A stretch of 8,516 bases of DNA from an uncultured Bacteroidales bacterium. Its GTDB lineage: Bacteria > Bacteroidota > Bacteroidia > Bacteroidales > Tenuifilaceae. Shown here piece after piece: positions 1-5,886 of this stretch. A program made the translations under genes and the position numbers. The DNA lies in the NCBI GenBank assembly GCA_937915475.1, contig CALGIR010000264.1, positions 1 to 8,516 of the forward strand. Reading direction: 5' to 3'. The notes under the pieces were generated by a model, which did not search any database, was not told where the DNA came from, and worked only from the letters and a program-made list of their open reading frames with translations. Each line of letters starts with the position of its first letter. Position 1 is the first letter of the stretch.

Positions 1-1
1 A

Positions 2-147
2 GGTAAATATTTTGTAAATTGTAAAAAAAATGCTCGGTTAATTGAGGTTAAAACACAGGTATTAAAAAAGTACTCTTTCTCCCGTATGCTGCAGTAACAT
101 TTTCGTTTGATGAGTATGAAAAAAAGGTTCAAAAGCGCTTTAGCGAG
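2..147 (+). pseudogene. 5' part of pepE, split over two frames
   Basis: The frame starting at base 2 is open from the window edge to a stop at 95-97. It encodes GKYFVNCKKNARLIEV, which lines up in position and length with the GKAWLEHAL... segment of enterobacterial PepE (about residue 13 onward). The family sequence then continues in the other frame (KVLFLPYAAVTF). Joining the two needs one extra base somewhere between 50 and 69. That stretch holds an A4 run (50-53) and an A6 run (64-69), and restoring one A in either gives a continuous protein of the expected length. The true start would lie roughly 30 bases outside the window. The similarity of the first 16 residues is weak, so the join is an inference from frame, spacing and the lack of any start codon. 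Confidence 0.55.
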
Positions 148-675
148 ATGGGTATTGAAGTAGAGTCGCTGCATAAGCATAAAGATCATAAAAAAGCCAT
201 TAGAGAATCGGAGGCTATAGTAGTTGGTGGAGGGAATACGTTTAGACTCTTAAAAATGATTCAGCAGCTTGATATCATCGAAACTGTTAGGTATAAGGTT
301 TTGGATGGAACCCCATATGTGGGTTGGAGTGCGGGAGCCAATGTGGCCAGCCCAACCATTTGCACAACAAACGATATGCCCATTGTTGAACCCGATAACT
401 TTAGCGCGTTTAACCTTGTACGCTTTCAGATTAATCCCCATTATCTTGATGCAAACCCCGATGGTCATGCAGGAGAAACTCGTGAGCAGCGAATTGAGGA
501 GTATATTGCAATGGACCCTTTTTCCTATGTTGTAGGGTTACGTGAGGGCTCTATGATAAAGGTTGATGATGGCGATATTAATCTCATCGGCCCTAAATCT
601 GCTCGGGTTTTTAAGCATGGGAGTTCTCCACGAGAGTATAAACCAGGGGATGATTTTGATTTTCTTTTTGAATAG
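148..675 (+). CDS. pepE: Peptidase E-like dipeptidase (family S51), N-terminal part out of frame
   Basis: Cytoplasmic alpha-aspartyl dipeptidase of the PepE type, which in enterobacteria cleaves Asp-X dipeptides. From the first ATG the frame gives 175 residues, while the family is about 230. The catalytic set is intact: the nucleophile motif GWSAGAN (Ser61 of this ORF), TTNDMPIV (Asp76) and INPHY (His98). The Ser-His spacing of 37 residues equals that of the enterobacterial enzyme (S120/H157). VGGGNTF and GHAGETREQRI are further family blocks. Homology continues upstream of the ATG in the same frame, with residues like KKVLFLPYAAVTFSFDEYE at about 64-120, back to a stop at 49-51. No ATG, GTG or TTG lies between that stop and 148, so 148 is only the first usable start and not the true N-terminus. 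The core therefore looks functional, but the gene is either frameshifted or affected by a sequencing error. It ends at the hairpin at 698-719. Confidence 0.85.
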   Translation: MGIEVESLHKHKDHKKAIRESEAIVVGGGNTFRLLKMIQQLDIIETVRYKVLDGTPYVGWSAGANVASPTICTTNDMPIVEPDNFSAFNLVRFQINPHYLDANPDGHAGETREQRIEEYIAMDPFSYVVGLREGSMIKVDDGDINLIGPKSARVFKHGSSPREYKPGDDFDFLFE

Positions 676-697
676 GCACGCTTTGAAGTAAAAAGTT

Positions 698-719
698 AAA
701 GCCGCCATTTGGCGGCTTT
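698..719. terminator. Bidirectional intrinsic terminator between convergent genes
   Basis: Perfect inverted repeat AAAGCCGCCA (698-707), two-base loop, TGGCGGCTTT (710-719). It is GC-rich in the stem and A/T at the base, so it ends in a T run on + and is followed by a T-rich tract (AACTTTTT) on the minus strand. It lies 23 bases after the pepE stop and 36 bases beyond the end of the minus-strand transporter gene, so it can end both transcripts. Confidence 0.88.
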
Positions 720-754
720 TGTATTTCATAAAACTAAATAAGGTGCTGCAAAAA

Positions 755-1312
755 CTACAGCAGTGGTTTGCCAACTGGCAGCACTACTTTTCCTGCTAAG
801 TCGTTAATAATTATCGCTGCCATCATGTACCATGCTGCAAGTGCGCAAAATATAAGTTCGTAACCAGCAACCTTGTTAAGAATGGGGTAACCAAAATGGC
901 CCAAAACAAGAAGTATAAATCCAATTAGTAACAATCCGAAAGTAATAGCCATCGCCTTATGAACTCTAAGCGAAGCTATGAACATAATTGCAGTATAGAG
1001 AGTCCAGGCAAGCATAAAAAAACCTACATCTGTTGTACTCGATTGGTAAATGTTAAAGTGATTAAGCATCCAAATAATCCCAAGACCTATCCAGAAACTC
1101 CCGTAGGCTGTGAACGCACTATACCCAAAATTATTTCCCAACTTCTGCTCCTGAAACCCAGCTATCATTTGAGCAAGCCCGCCAAAGATAAAACCCATGG
1201 CAACTACAGGTCCTAAACCCATTATTCCAATGTTATGGAATTGTAACAAAAGCGTTGTTAAGCCAAAACCTGCAAGACCCACCGCAGCAGGATTTCCCAT
1301 TTTTTTCTCCAT
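755..1312 (-). CDS. satP: Acetate/succinate transporter, GPR1/FUN34/YaaH (SatP) family
   Basis: Inner-membrane carrier of the AceTr family, which takes up acetate (and succinate in E. coli SatP) with protons. The 185 residues match the family length (E. coli SatP is 188). The signature at the start of helix 1 is NPAAVGL (residues 7-13), a variant of NPAPLGL. The block FGGLAQMIAGFQEQKLGN (43-60) followed by FGYSAFTAYGSFW (62-74) is typical of the family. Six hydrophobic helices are visible at about 12-32, 36-55, 67-85, 97-116, 121-140 and 150-170. Two starts are possible: the first ATG (1312) or the fifth codon, which has GGAG six bases upstream; either leaves the signature intact. A near-match to the Bacteroidota -7 box (TATATTCG, minus strand 1343-1336) lies just upstream, but its -33 partner is poorly spaced. 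The gene is monocistronic in this window, faces pepE and diverges from the B12 operon. Confidence 0.92.
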   Translation of the reverse strand: MEKKMGNPAAVGLAGFGLTTLLLQFHNIGIMGLGPVVAMGFIFGGLAQMIAGFQEQKLGNNFGYSAFTAYGSFWIGLGIIWMLNHFNIYQSSTTDVGFFMLAWTLYTAIMFIASLRVHKAMAITFGLLLIGFILLVLGHFGYPILNKVAGYELIFCALAAWYMMAAIIINDLAGKVVLPVGKPLL

Positions 1313-1583
1313 TTTCTTTCTGTTTTAAAATTTTGCGAATATAGTACTAAAGGCAATTATATTCACAATTATAGAAGATTAAAGGTTTAATCTTTCACTT
1401 TAAATCTCACTCGTAACTTCTTATGGTTTACTTTCGTCGCTTAAAACACACATAACTAGAGTTTTAGCATACATAAGTATGACCATTGTAAGAATGTTTT
1501 TTTCTGCCTCCCTGCTGAGAGGTGAGTCTTTAAAAAACAGAAACAACGGACAAATGAAAAATAAATGCTTTCTTTGTAGTTGA

Positions 1584-1737
1584 ATTCGGTTCATTACGAT
1601 TAAAAGGGAATCCTGTTAAAATCAGGAACTATCCCCGTAGCTGTAAGTTCCATTAAGGTTTTACCATTATGCCACTGTCTGCCAATGTGCTGACGGGAAG
1701 GCGATAAAACCGGAACAAGTCAGAAGACCTGCCGAAT
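1584..1737 (+). ncRNA. Cobalamin (B12) riboswitch aptamer
   Basis: Class I-type cobalamin aptamer in the leader of the downstream uptake operon. In order one sees: P1 5' arm ATTCGGT (1584-1590), pairing with GCCGAAT (1731-1737); the conserved TAAAAGGGAA block (1601-1610); a small hairpin TCCTG/CAGGA (1611-1615 with 1623-1627); the L5 segment ATCCCCGTAGCTGTAAG (1631-1647); GCCACTG (1671-1677); GGGAAGGC (1695-1702); and the highly conserved AAGTCAGAAGACCTGCC (1717-1733, the B12 box). In this class, binding of adenosylcobalamin lowers expression of the downstream genes, which fits BtuB/BtuG uptake genes. Boundaries are set by the P1 pairing. Confidence 0.95.
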
Positions 1738-1751
1738 ACCAAATTATCGTA

Positions 1752-1768
1752 GCTTTCGGGTGAAAGGC
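1752..1768 (+). promoter_or_regulatory. Candidate riboswitch expression-platform hairpin
   Basis: Fifteen bases after P1 lies CTTTC (1753-1757), loop GGGT, GAAAG (1762-1766), a perfect 5-bp hairpin that G1752-C1768 can extend with one bulged G. Cobalamin riboswitches usually carry such a hairpin, whose loop (L13) kisses L5 of the aptamer. Here loop GGG could pair with the CCCC of L5 at 1633-1636. No T run follows, so it does not look like a terminator. The kissing contact is inferred. Confidence 0.45.
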
Positions 1769-1815
1769 GAGAGAGTTAACCAAACCCTCCCCCTGTAATT
1801 TTACTAATGTCCCGC

Positions 1816-1865
1816 GAGTTACCATTTATTAATCTTTAATCTATTAAAAGATGAATGGTGAACTT
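1816..1865 (+). promoter_or_regulatory. Imperfect hairpin enclosing the start of the small ORF
   Basis: AGTTACCATTTAT (1817-1829) pairs with ATGAATGGTGAACT (1851-1864) over 13 pairs, with one bulged G and one G-T pair; G1816-T1865 may add a wobble. An inner stem CTTTAA (1834-1839) pairs with TTAAAAG (1844-1850) with one bulge. The ATG at 1851-1853 and the A-rich stretch before it are both inside the stem, so the fold would hide the start of the 56-codon ORF. Whether it acts in the riboswitch response is inference; no folding energy was computed. Confidence 0.4.
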
Positions 1866-2021
1866 CAATTAAGTACAACAGCAAAATGCAATGGTGCAAT
1901 TGCTGAACTTTGTGTTGAAAAAAATCAACACTATCTTTTTATGCACATGCGCATAGTTTTAAATCCCAATTGTAATAGCTGTGTGAACGGAATTCCCATC
2001 TATCCTCCAAATCCCATCTAA
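1851..2021 (+). CDS. Possible small cysteine-containing protein (56 aa), unrecognised
   Basis: An ATG-to-TAA frame of 56 codons in the riboswitch leader, starting MNGELQLSTTAKCNG and ending with CNSC (residues 41-44) and a proline-rich tail YPPNPI. It has four cysteines (13, 21, 41, 44), no signal peptide and no membrane segment. Codon use looks like that of the neighbouring genes. The start is preceded by an A-rich stretch (ATTAAAAG), usual for this phylum. I do not recognise the family. Its place, as the first ORF of any length after the B12 aptamer, would make it the first gene of the cobamide operon. It could also be a chance frame or a remnant of a longer gene. Confidence 0.4.
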   Translation: MNGELQLSTTAKCNGAIAELCVEKNQHYLFMHMRIVLNPNCNSCVNGIPIYPPNPI

Positions 2022-2226
2022 ATGTTACCAGTTTTTGGATGACATTTTTTAACCAAACAAATAGGCAAAATATAACCGCATTGTTAGGTTATGTATGGTT
2101 CTGAAGTTAAAGGTGAAATACTAAGCAACTTAAAGATAAAAGGCTGTTTAGTCCGAGCCATTTAATCAGAGAACGGGCATTATATGAGAAAAGTAAAATT
2201 GGGACTATAATTTAACAAATTACAAA

Positions 2227-4416
2227 ATGAAAAAAATATTCACAATCCTTACGGCTATAGTATTGTGCAGCTTTATTGTGTCGGCACAAAGTTATTTAAC
2301 GCCTTCCGAGGGATTTAATGCAATAGATATACTGCCAAATAACGATACCTTCTCTTCCTTTGATGTTTACGGTAGTTTGCTGTATGCCAATGATGGCGAT
2401 ACTATTCGCTGTTTTAATATGGAAACTGGACTGGAAGTCAGTAAATTTGGAAAACCCGCAGGTTATACTGCCTACCCAAGTTTTGTTTCCATATCTCCAG
2501 ATGGTACAGAGATATGGGCAGGCTTCACGAGTTTTAGTAATACTGATGATAGAATTTATAGCATAAATATTGAAGCAGGCACATGGGATTTAAAGGCACT
2601 CATGCCCGGCAATTTTGATTTAGAATTCCTTAGTAACAAAGTCATTGTGTCTGGTCTGAATAGCAGTGACAATTCTAATCCCACATCCATTTTTGTTTTA
2701 GAAACAAACGGAACAAATAATCATCAGCAGATAATTGAGATAGGAGGGTTTTCATCGGGGCTAGCAACAGATTCTGACGGAAATATATACTACGCCACCA
2801 GTTTTATCGACGGTTCAACAACAAATGCTTTGTATCGATGGAGCAGTGTAGATGTTAATGCCGTAATTACTAATCCAGAAACAGCATCGCTAGTTCTTGA
2901 TGATGCTACAAAACTAACCGATATTCCCAGTGGAGCTTATGATTGTGAGGTTGATGCAGTGGGTAATGTGCTGTTTAACTTTAACGATTTTTCATCAGAT
3001 AAGGTATTGGCAATTTGGAATAAAACCATTGGTGATGGTTATAATTTTGATACCCTAGCAGTAGCCACTGATGGAATGGATTGGTTCACAATGGTTAAAT
3101 CTTGTGGGAATATTCTTGAACCAGGTGATGATGATGGAGTTTATGTACTATCGTGGGGAAGACCAGTAGCAAAGGTAATGCGTAATAAACCGCCAATAAT
3201 TAATGAACCATTAGGAATAATTTCAGGTTATGAAGGTGATAGTAATGTGGAAATCAACCTAAACAATCACTTTACGAATCCTGAAGATAAAGAAGCATTC
3301 ATCTATGAAATTGTATCAAATTCATTCAGTATCGTAGCTTCAGCTAGCATTAACGAAGCTATTTTAACCATTGATTTCCTTGAAGCCGGACAAACGACTA
3401 TTCTTGTTAAAGCTACGTCAAACGGGCAATCTGTAACCGATAGATTAATCGTTGGTGTTTATCCTGAAATTGAGGGTAACTATACGATTACTGATTTTGA
3501 AAACCTTACGCTTGCCGATGAAAGCTACTGGAGTGGCGACGACGGTTCTGGCAGCTTTGTAAGCGGATTGGCAAAATTCAATAATACTCAATCAGAATGG
3601 TCTTGGGAGGGATGGACTTACTCAAATATATCCGATGTTGTTACCCCTGGGTTTACCAACCAGTATAGCGCAATTACTGGGTCGGGGTTCGATACCCTTG
3701 CATCCAATGGTAAAAATTATGGTGTTGCTTATGTTTCTTCCGATTGGGTAACAAATGAAACCCTACCCTTGCCCTTAACTTTTAGCGATAATTCAGCACA
3801 TCATGTAAAAGGATTCTATGTTACAAATAGTACCTATGCAGCCCTATCTATGGAGCAGGGCGATGATTTTACTAAAAAGTTTGGAGGAGAAACTGGTGAC
3901 GACCCCGATTATTTAAAACTTTCAGTTTGGGGTTTAATAGATGGTGTTGAAACAGAAACTATTGAGTTCTATTTAGCCGATTATAGGTTCGATGATAATA
4001 CCAAGGATTATATTGTTAAAACATGGCAATGGGTTGAGCTAAGTTCTCTGGGAAAGATTGATACTTTACTGTTTAACCTTTCATCAACCGATGTAGGTGA
4101 TTATGGCATAAATACTCCCACATATTTTAATATCGATAATCTTTATATCGTGCCTGATGCAACTGGCGTTGAAAGAATTTCCATTGCTGATTTTGTTGTG
4201 TATCCAAACCCATCCAATGGCGTGTTTAGGGTTAAAGCCGATGCCAACGAAAATATGGAGGTAAGCATTTTCAGTATCAACGGAATGCTAATTTACAAGA
4301 ATAAAAATTACCAGAATTCCGACCTTATTGATATTAGCAAACAAGCAAAAGGAAGTTACTTTGTTAAAATCAGCACATCACAAGGAAACTACTCTAAATT
4401 AATTATAGTTAATTAG
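2227..4416 (+). CDS. Secreted propeller-like / DUF4465 protein with T9SS sorting signal
   Basis: Large cell-surface or secreted protein (729 aa) opening the long genes of the B12-controlled operon. A Sec signal peptide (1-20, cut after SA before QSY) has no lipobox cysteine. Residues 22-318 are repeat-like beta strands of the propeller type (ISPDGTEIW, ATDSDGNIYY, VDAVGNVLF), and they end at the segment GVYVLSWGRPVAKVMRN. Residues 320-415 form an Ig/cadherin-like region (NKPPIINEP...). Residues 419-643 match DUF4465 in layout: FENLTL, YWSGDDGSGSF, a WSWEGWTYSNISD segment, NQYSAI and a closing YFNIDNLYIV. The end (650-729) is a type A T9SS sorting domain with YPNPSNG at 659-665 and a final GSYFVKISTSQGNYSKLIIVN-like strand pattern. 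DUF4465 proteins are, as I recall, frequent in Bacteroidota cobamide loci. A role in binding or handling cobamides at the surface is inferred from the operon and not shown by a motif. The start has an A-rich upstream region and no Shine-Dalgarno. Confidence 0.82.
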   Translation: MKKIFTILTAIVLCSFIVSAQSYLTPSEGFNAIDILPNNDTFSSFDVYGSLLYANDGDTIRCFNMETGLEVSKFGKPAGYTAYPSFVSISPDGTEIWAGFTSFSNTDDRIYSINIEAGTWDLKALMPGNFDLEFLSNKVIVSGLNSSDNSNPTSIFVLETNGTNNHQQIIEIGGFSSGLATDSDGNIYYATSFIDGSTTNALYRWSSVDVNAVITNPETASLVLDDATKLTDIPSGAYDCEVDAVGNVLFNFNDFSSDKVLAIWNKTIGDGYNFDTLAVATDGMDWFTMVKSCGNILEPGDDDGVYVLSWGRPVAKVMRNKPPIINEPLGIISGYEGDSNVEINLNNHFTNPEDKEAFIYEIVSNSFSIVASASINEAILTIDFLEAGQTTILVKATSNGQSVTDRLIVGVYPEIEGNYTITDFENLTLADESYWSGDDGSGSFVSGLAKFNNTQSEWSWEGWTYSNISDVVTPGFTNQYSAITGSGFDTLASNGKNYGVAYVSSDWVTNETLPLPLTFSDNSAHHVKGFYVTNSTYAALSMEQGDDFTKKFGGETGDDPDYLKLSVWGLIDGVETETIEFYLADYRFDDNTKDYIVKTWQWVELSSLGKIDTLLFNLSSTDVGDYGINTPTYFNIDNLYIVPDATGVERISIADFVVYPNPSNGVFRVKADANENMEVSIFSINGMLIYKNKNYQNSDLIDISKQAKGSYFVKISTSQGNYSKLIIVN

Positions 4417-4422
4417 TTTACC

Positions 4423-4452
4423 ACAGCGGGAAGATAAAACTCTTCCCGCTGT
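4423..4452 (+). terminator. Intercistronic hairpin, possible partial terminator or processing site
   Basis: Perfect 12-bp inverted repeat ACAGCGGGAAGA (4423-4434), loop TAAAAC, TCTTCCCGCTGT (4441-4452), followed by the T-rich TTAATATTTTAATT. It begins six bases after the stop at 4416 and ends 14 bases before the ATG at 4467. The downstream gene has no other visible promoter, so the hairpin probably lets some transcription through, or protects the 3' end of the upstream message. Confidence 0.65.
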
Positions 4453-4466
4453 TTAATATTTTAATT

Positions 4467-5885
4467 ATGAAGACTAGGATTGTTGTAATAACCCTTATAA
4501 TGCTTTTAGCAAGTGTATTGCAGGCACAATATATTTCTGAGGTTTTGGAGTACAAGCCTGCACCCGGGCAGTTTATAAATAAAACTCCATGGGGAGTTCC
4601 CAGTTCTGCAAATTCATTGGTTGGCCATATTACAGGCTCCATGAGCTTAGGCGCTTTTGGGGGTTATGTTATATTTAAGTTTGAAAATCCGGTGGAGAAT
4701 CATTCTGACAATCCTTTTGGGGTTGACTTTACTATATTTGGAAATCCCTCGAGTGACTGGGCTGAGCACGGTATTGTCTCCGTAATGAAAGATGAAAACG
4801 GGAATGGATTACCCGACGATACTTGGTACGAGTTGGCCGGAAGCGACTACTTTTTCTCATCTACCATAAAAGAATATGAGGTAACTTACACCAATCCGAA
4901 CCAACCTGTGGCTGATGATGTTCCGTGGTACGATAATCATGGAAATTCAGGGTATGTCTTTGCAAATGGTGCCCATAACCAGCCTTATTACCCAAATGCT
5001 GATATATTTCCAGATGTAAATCCCACTGAATATACTCTTTCGGGTACACGGGTTGCCGATGAGTTGGACAAAACAGATCCGCCCGATATAAAGTCCTATC
5101 GAAAGGCTTTTGGATATGCGGATAATCAAATACGCGGAACCGCTCCCTATACCGTACCCGATAATCCATACACCCTTGAAAAAGAGAATTCAGGTGGAGA
5201 TGCCTTTGATATAAGTTGGGCTGTTGATACAGATGGCAACTATGTTGATTTGGACGTAATTCATTTCGTAAAAGTTCACACTGCAGTACTTGGCGATGGA
5301 GGCTTTTTCGGTGAATTATCAACAGAAATTACTGGCGCTGTGGCTGTAACCCCAGACCCATCCAAAACCGGTGTGCTTGATATGATTGTAATAAAAAGCC
5401 TACCCCAAACCATTAAAGGCGAGAGTTTTCAGCTTGAAGCATTTGCCTTTCATAAGGGGCGAAGGGACTTGGATAAAACCATTGTCTGGTCAACCAATCT
5501 CGATGGAGCATGGGTAAACAGCGATAATCTTCTTACATTTTCAGCCTCTGGTGAAATAACGTTAACAGCCTCTCTAGCAGATATGCCCGAGATTAAGGCA
5601 ACGGTCTCAGCTGAACTTGTTTATAATAGTGACCCGTCTGCAATAGATGAAAGCCAAAGTATCAGTATTAAGATATATCCCAATCCAGCCACCGACCATA
5701 TTTTTATCAGTGGCGTAGAGCGTGCAAGTGTTGAAATATACAGCATCACTGGAAACAGGGTGCTGCAAAAACAGAACTATTCACATAACCAACCATTGGC
5801 AATTGCCCATTTGGCAAACGGTGTATATATTATAAAAGTTAAGGGACAAAATCTAATTAAAGCAGTTTGGTTTATTAAAAAATAG
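4467..5885 (+). CDS. T9SS-exported cell-surface protein of cobamide locus
   Basis: Secreted protein of 472 aa. The Sec signal peptide spans 1-20 (LQA before QYISE). Residues 22 to about 290 belong to a family usually annotated only as 'cell surface protein' or PKD-like in Bacteroides. Recognisable parts are EYKPAPGQFINKTPWG, SLGAFGGYVIFKFENPV, the Asp/Asn-rich loop DENGNGLPDDTWYELAGSDY (possible calcium site), DNHGNSGYV, and FGYADNQ. Residues 300-395 look like a bacterial Ig-like domain (SLPQTIKGESFQLEAFAF..., VWSTN). The end is a T9SS sorting domain with YPNP at 404-407 and the NGVYIIKVKG strand. In gut Bacteroides, family members are, as I recall, lipoproteins in B12 uptake loci; here the anchor is a T9SS signal. 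The stop is followed one base later by the BtuB-type receptor gene, so the two are very likely cotranscribed. The exact function is unknown. Confidence 0.8.
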   Translation: MKTRIVVITLIMLLASVLQAQYISEVLEYKPAPGQFINKTPWGVPSSANSLVGHITGSMSLGAFGGYVIFKFENPVENHSDNPFGVDFTIFGNPSSDWAEHGIVSVMKDENGNGLPDDTWYELAGSDYFFSSTIKEYEVTYTNPNQPVADDVPWYDNHGNSGYVFANGAHNQPYYPNADIFPDVNPTEYTLSGTRVADELDKTDPPDIKSYRKAFGYADNQIRGTAPYTVPDNPYTLEKENSGGDAFDISWAVDTDGNYVDLDVIHFVKVHTAVLGDGGFFGELSTEITGAVAVTPDPSKTGVLDMIVIKSLPQTIKGESFQLEAFAFHKGRRDLDKTIVWSTNLDGAWVNSDNLLTFSASGEITLTASLADMPEIKATVSAELVYNSDPSAIDESQSISIKIYPNPATDHIFISGVERASVEIYSITGNRVLQKQNYSHNQPLAIAHLANGVYIIKVKGQNLIKAVWFIKK

Positions 5886-5886
5886 T

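Larger units (their letters stand above)
1741..2226 (+). other. Long leader between B12 riboswitch and first large gene
   Basis: This stretch of 486 bases separates the aptamer from the ATG at 2227. It holds the candidate platform hairpin (1752-1768), a 10-codon ORF starting at 1807, an imperfect hairpin (1816-1865) and a 56-codon ORF (1851-2021). From 2022 to 2226 I see only very short ORFs and a weak inverted repeat ATAACC/GGTTAT (2072-2077 with 2087-2092), which lacks a T run. No clear promoter was found there. The leader is unusually long if the riboswitch directly controls the gene at 2227, because B12 riboswitches normally sit close to the start codon they control. Confidence 0.5.

Noticed and set aside
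959..1216. 85-codon + frame
   Set aside because: It is antisense to the transporter gene, whose six helices and family signature are clear.
1501..1553. Possible terminator-like pairing TTTCTG...CAGAAA around CCTC...GAGG upstream of the riboswitch
   Set aside because: Short separate stems with a long loop and the T run on the wrong side; it would also cut off the riboswitch transcript if it started upstream.
1479..1583. 34-codon ORF (MTIVRMFFSASLLRGES...) just before the riboswitch
   Set aside because: It is short, runs up to the edge of the aptamer, has no recognisable family and no ribosome binding site; probably chance.
1636..1755. Direct repeat CGTAGCT in L5 (1636-1642) and after P1 (1749-1755)
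   Set aside because: Seven bases only, and the first copy is explained by aptamer conservation; likely coincidence.
2072..2092. Inverted repeat ATAACC/GGTTAT
   Set aside because: Six AT-rich pairs with a 9-base loop and no T run; too weak to call a terminator or operator.
4861..5322. 153-codon open frame on the minus strand
   Set aside because: It lies fully inside the well-supported surface-protein gene on +, and its His/Gln/Arg-rich translation resembles no family; it is an antisense shadow.
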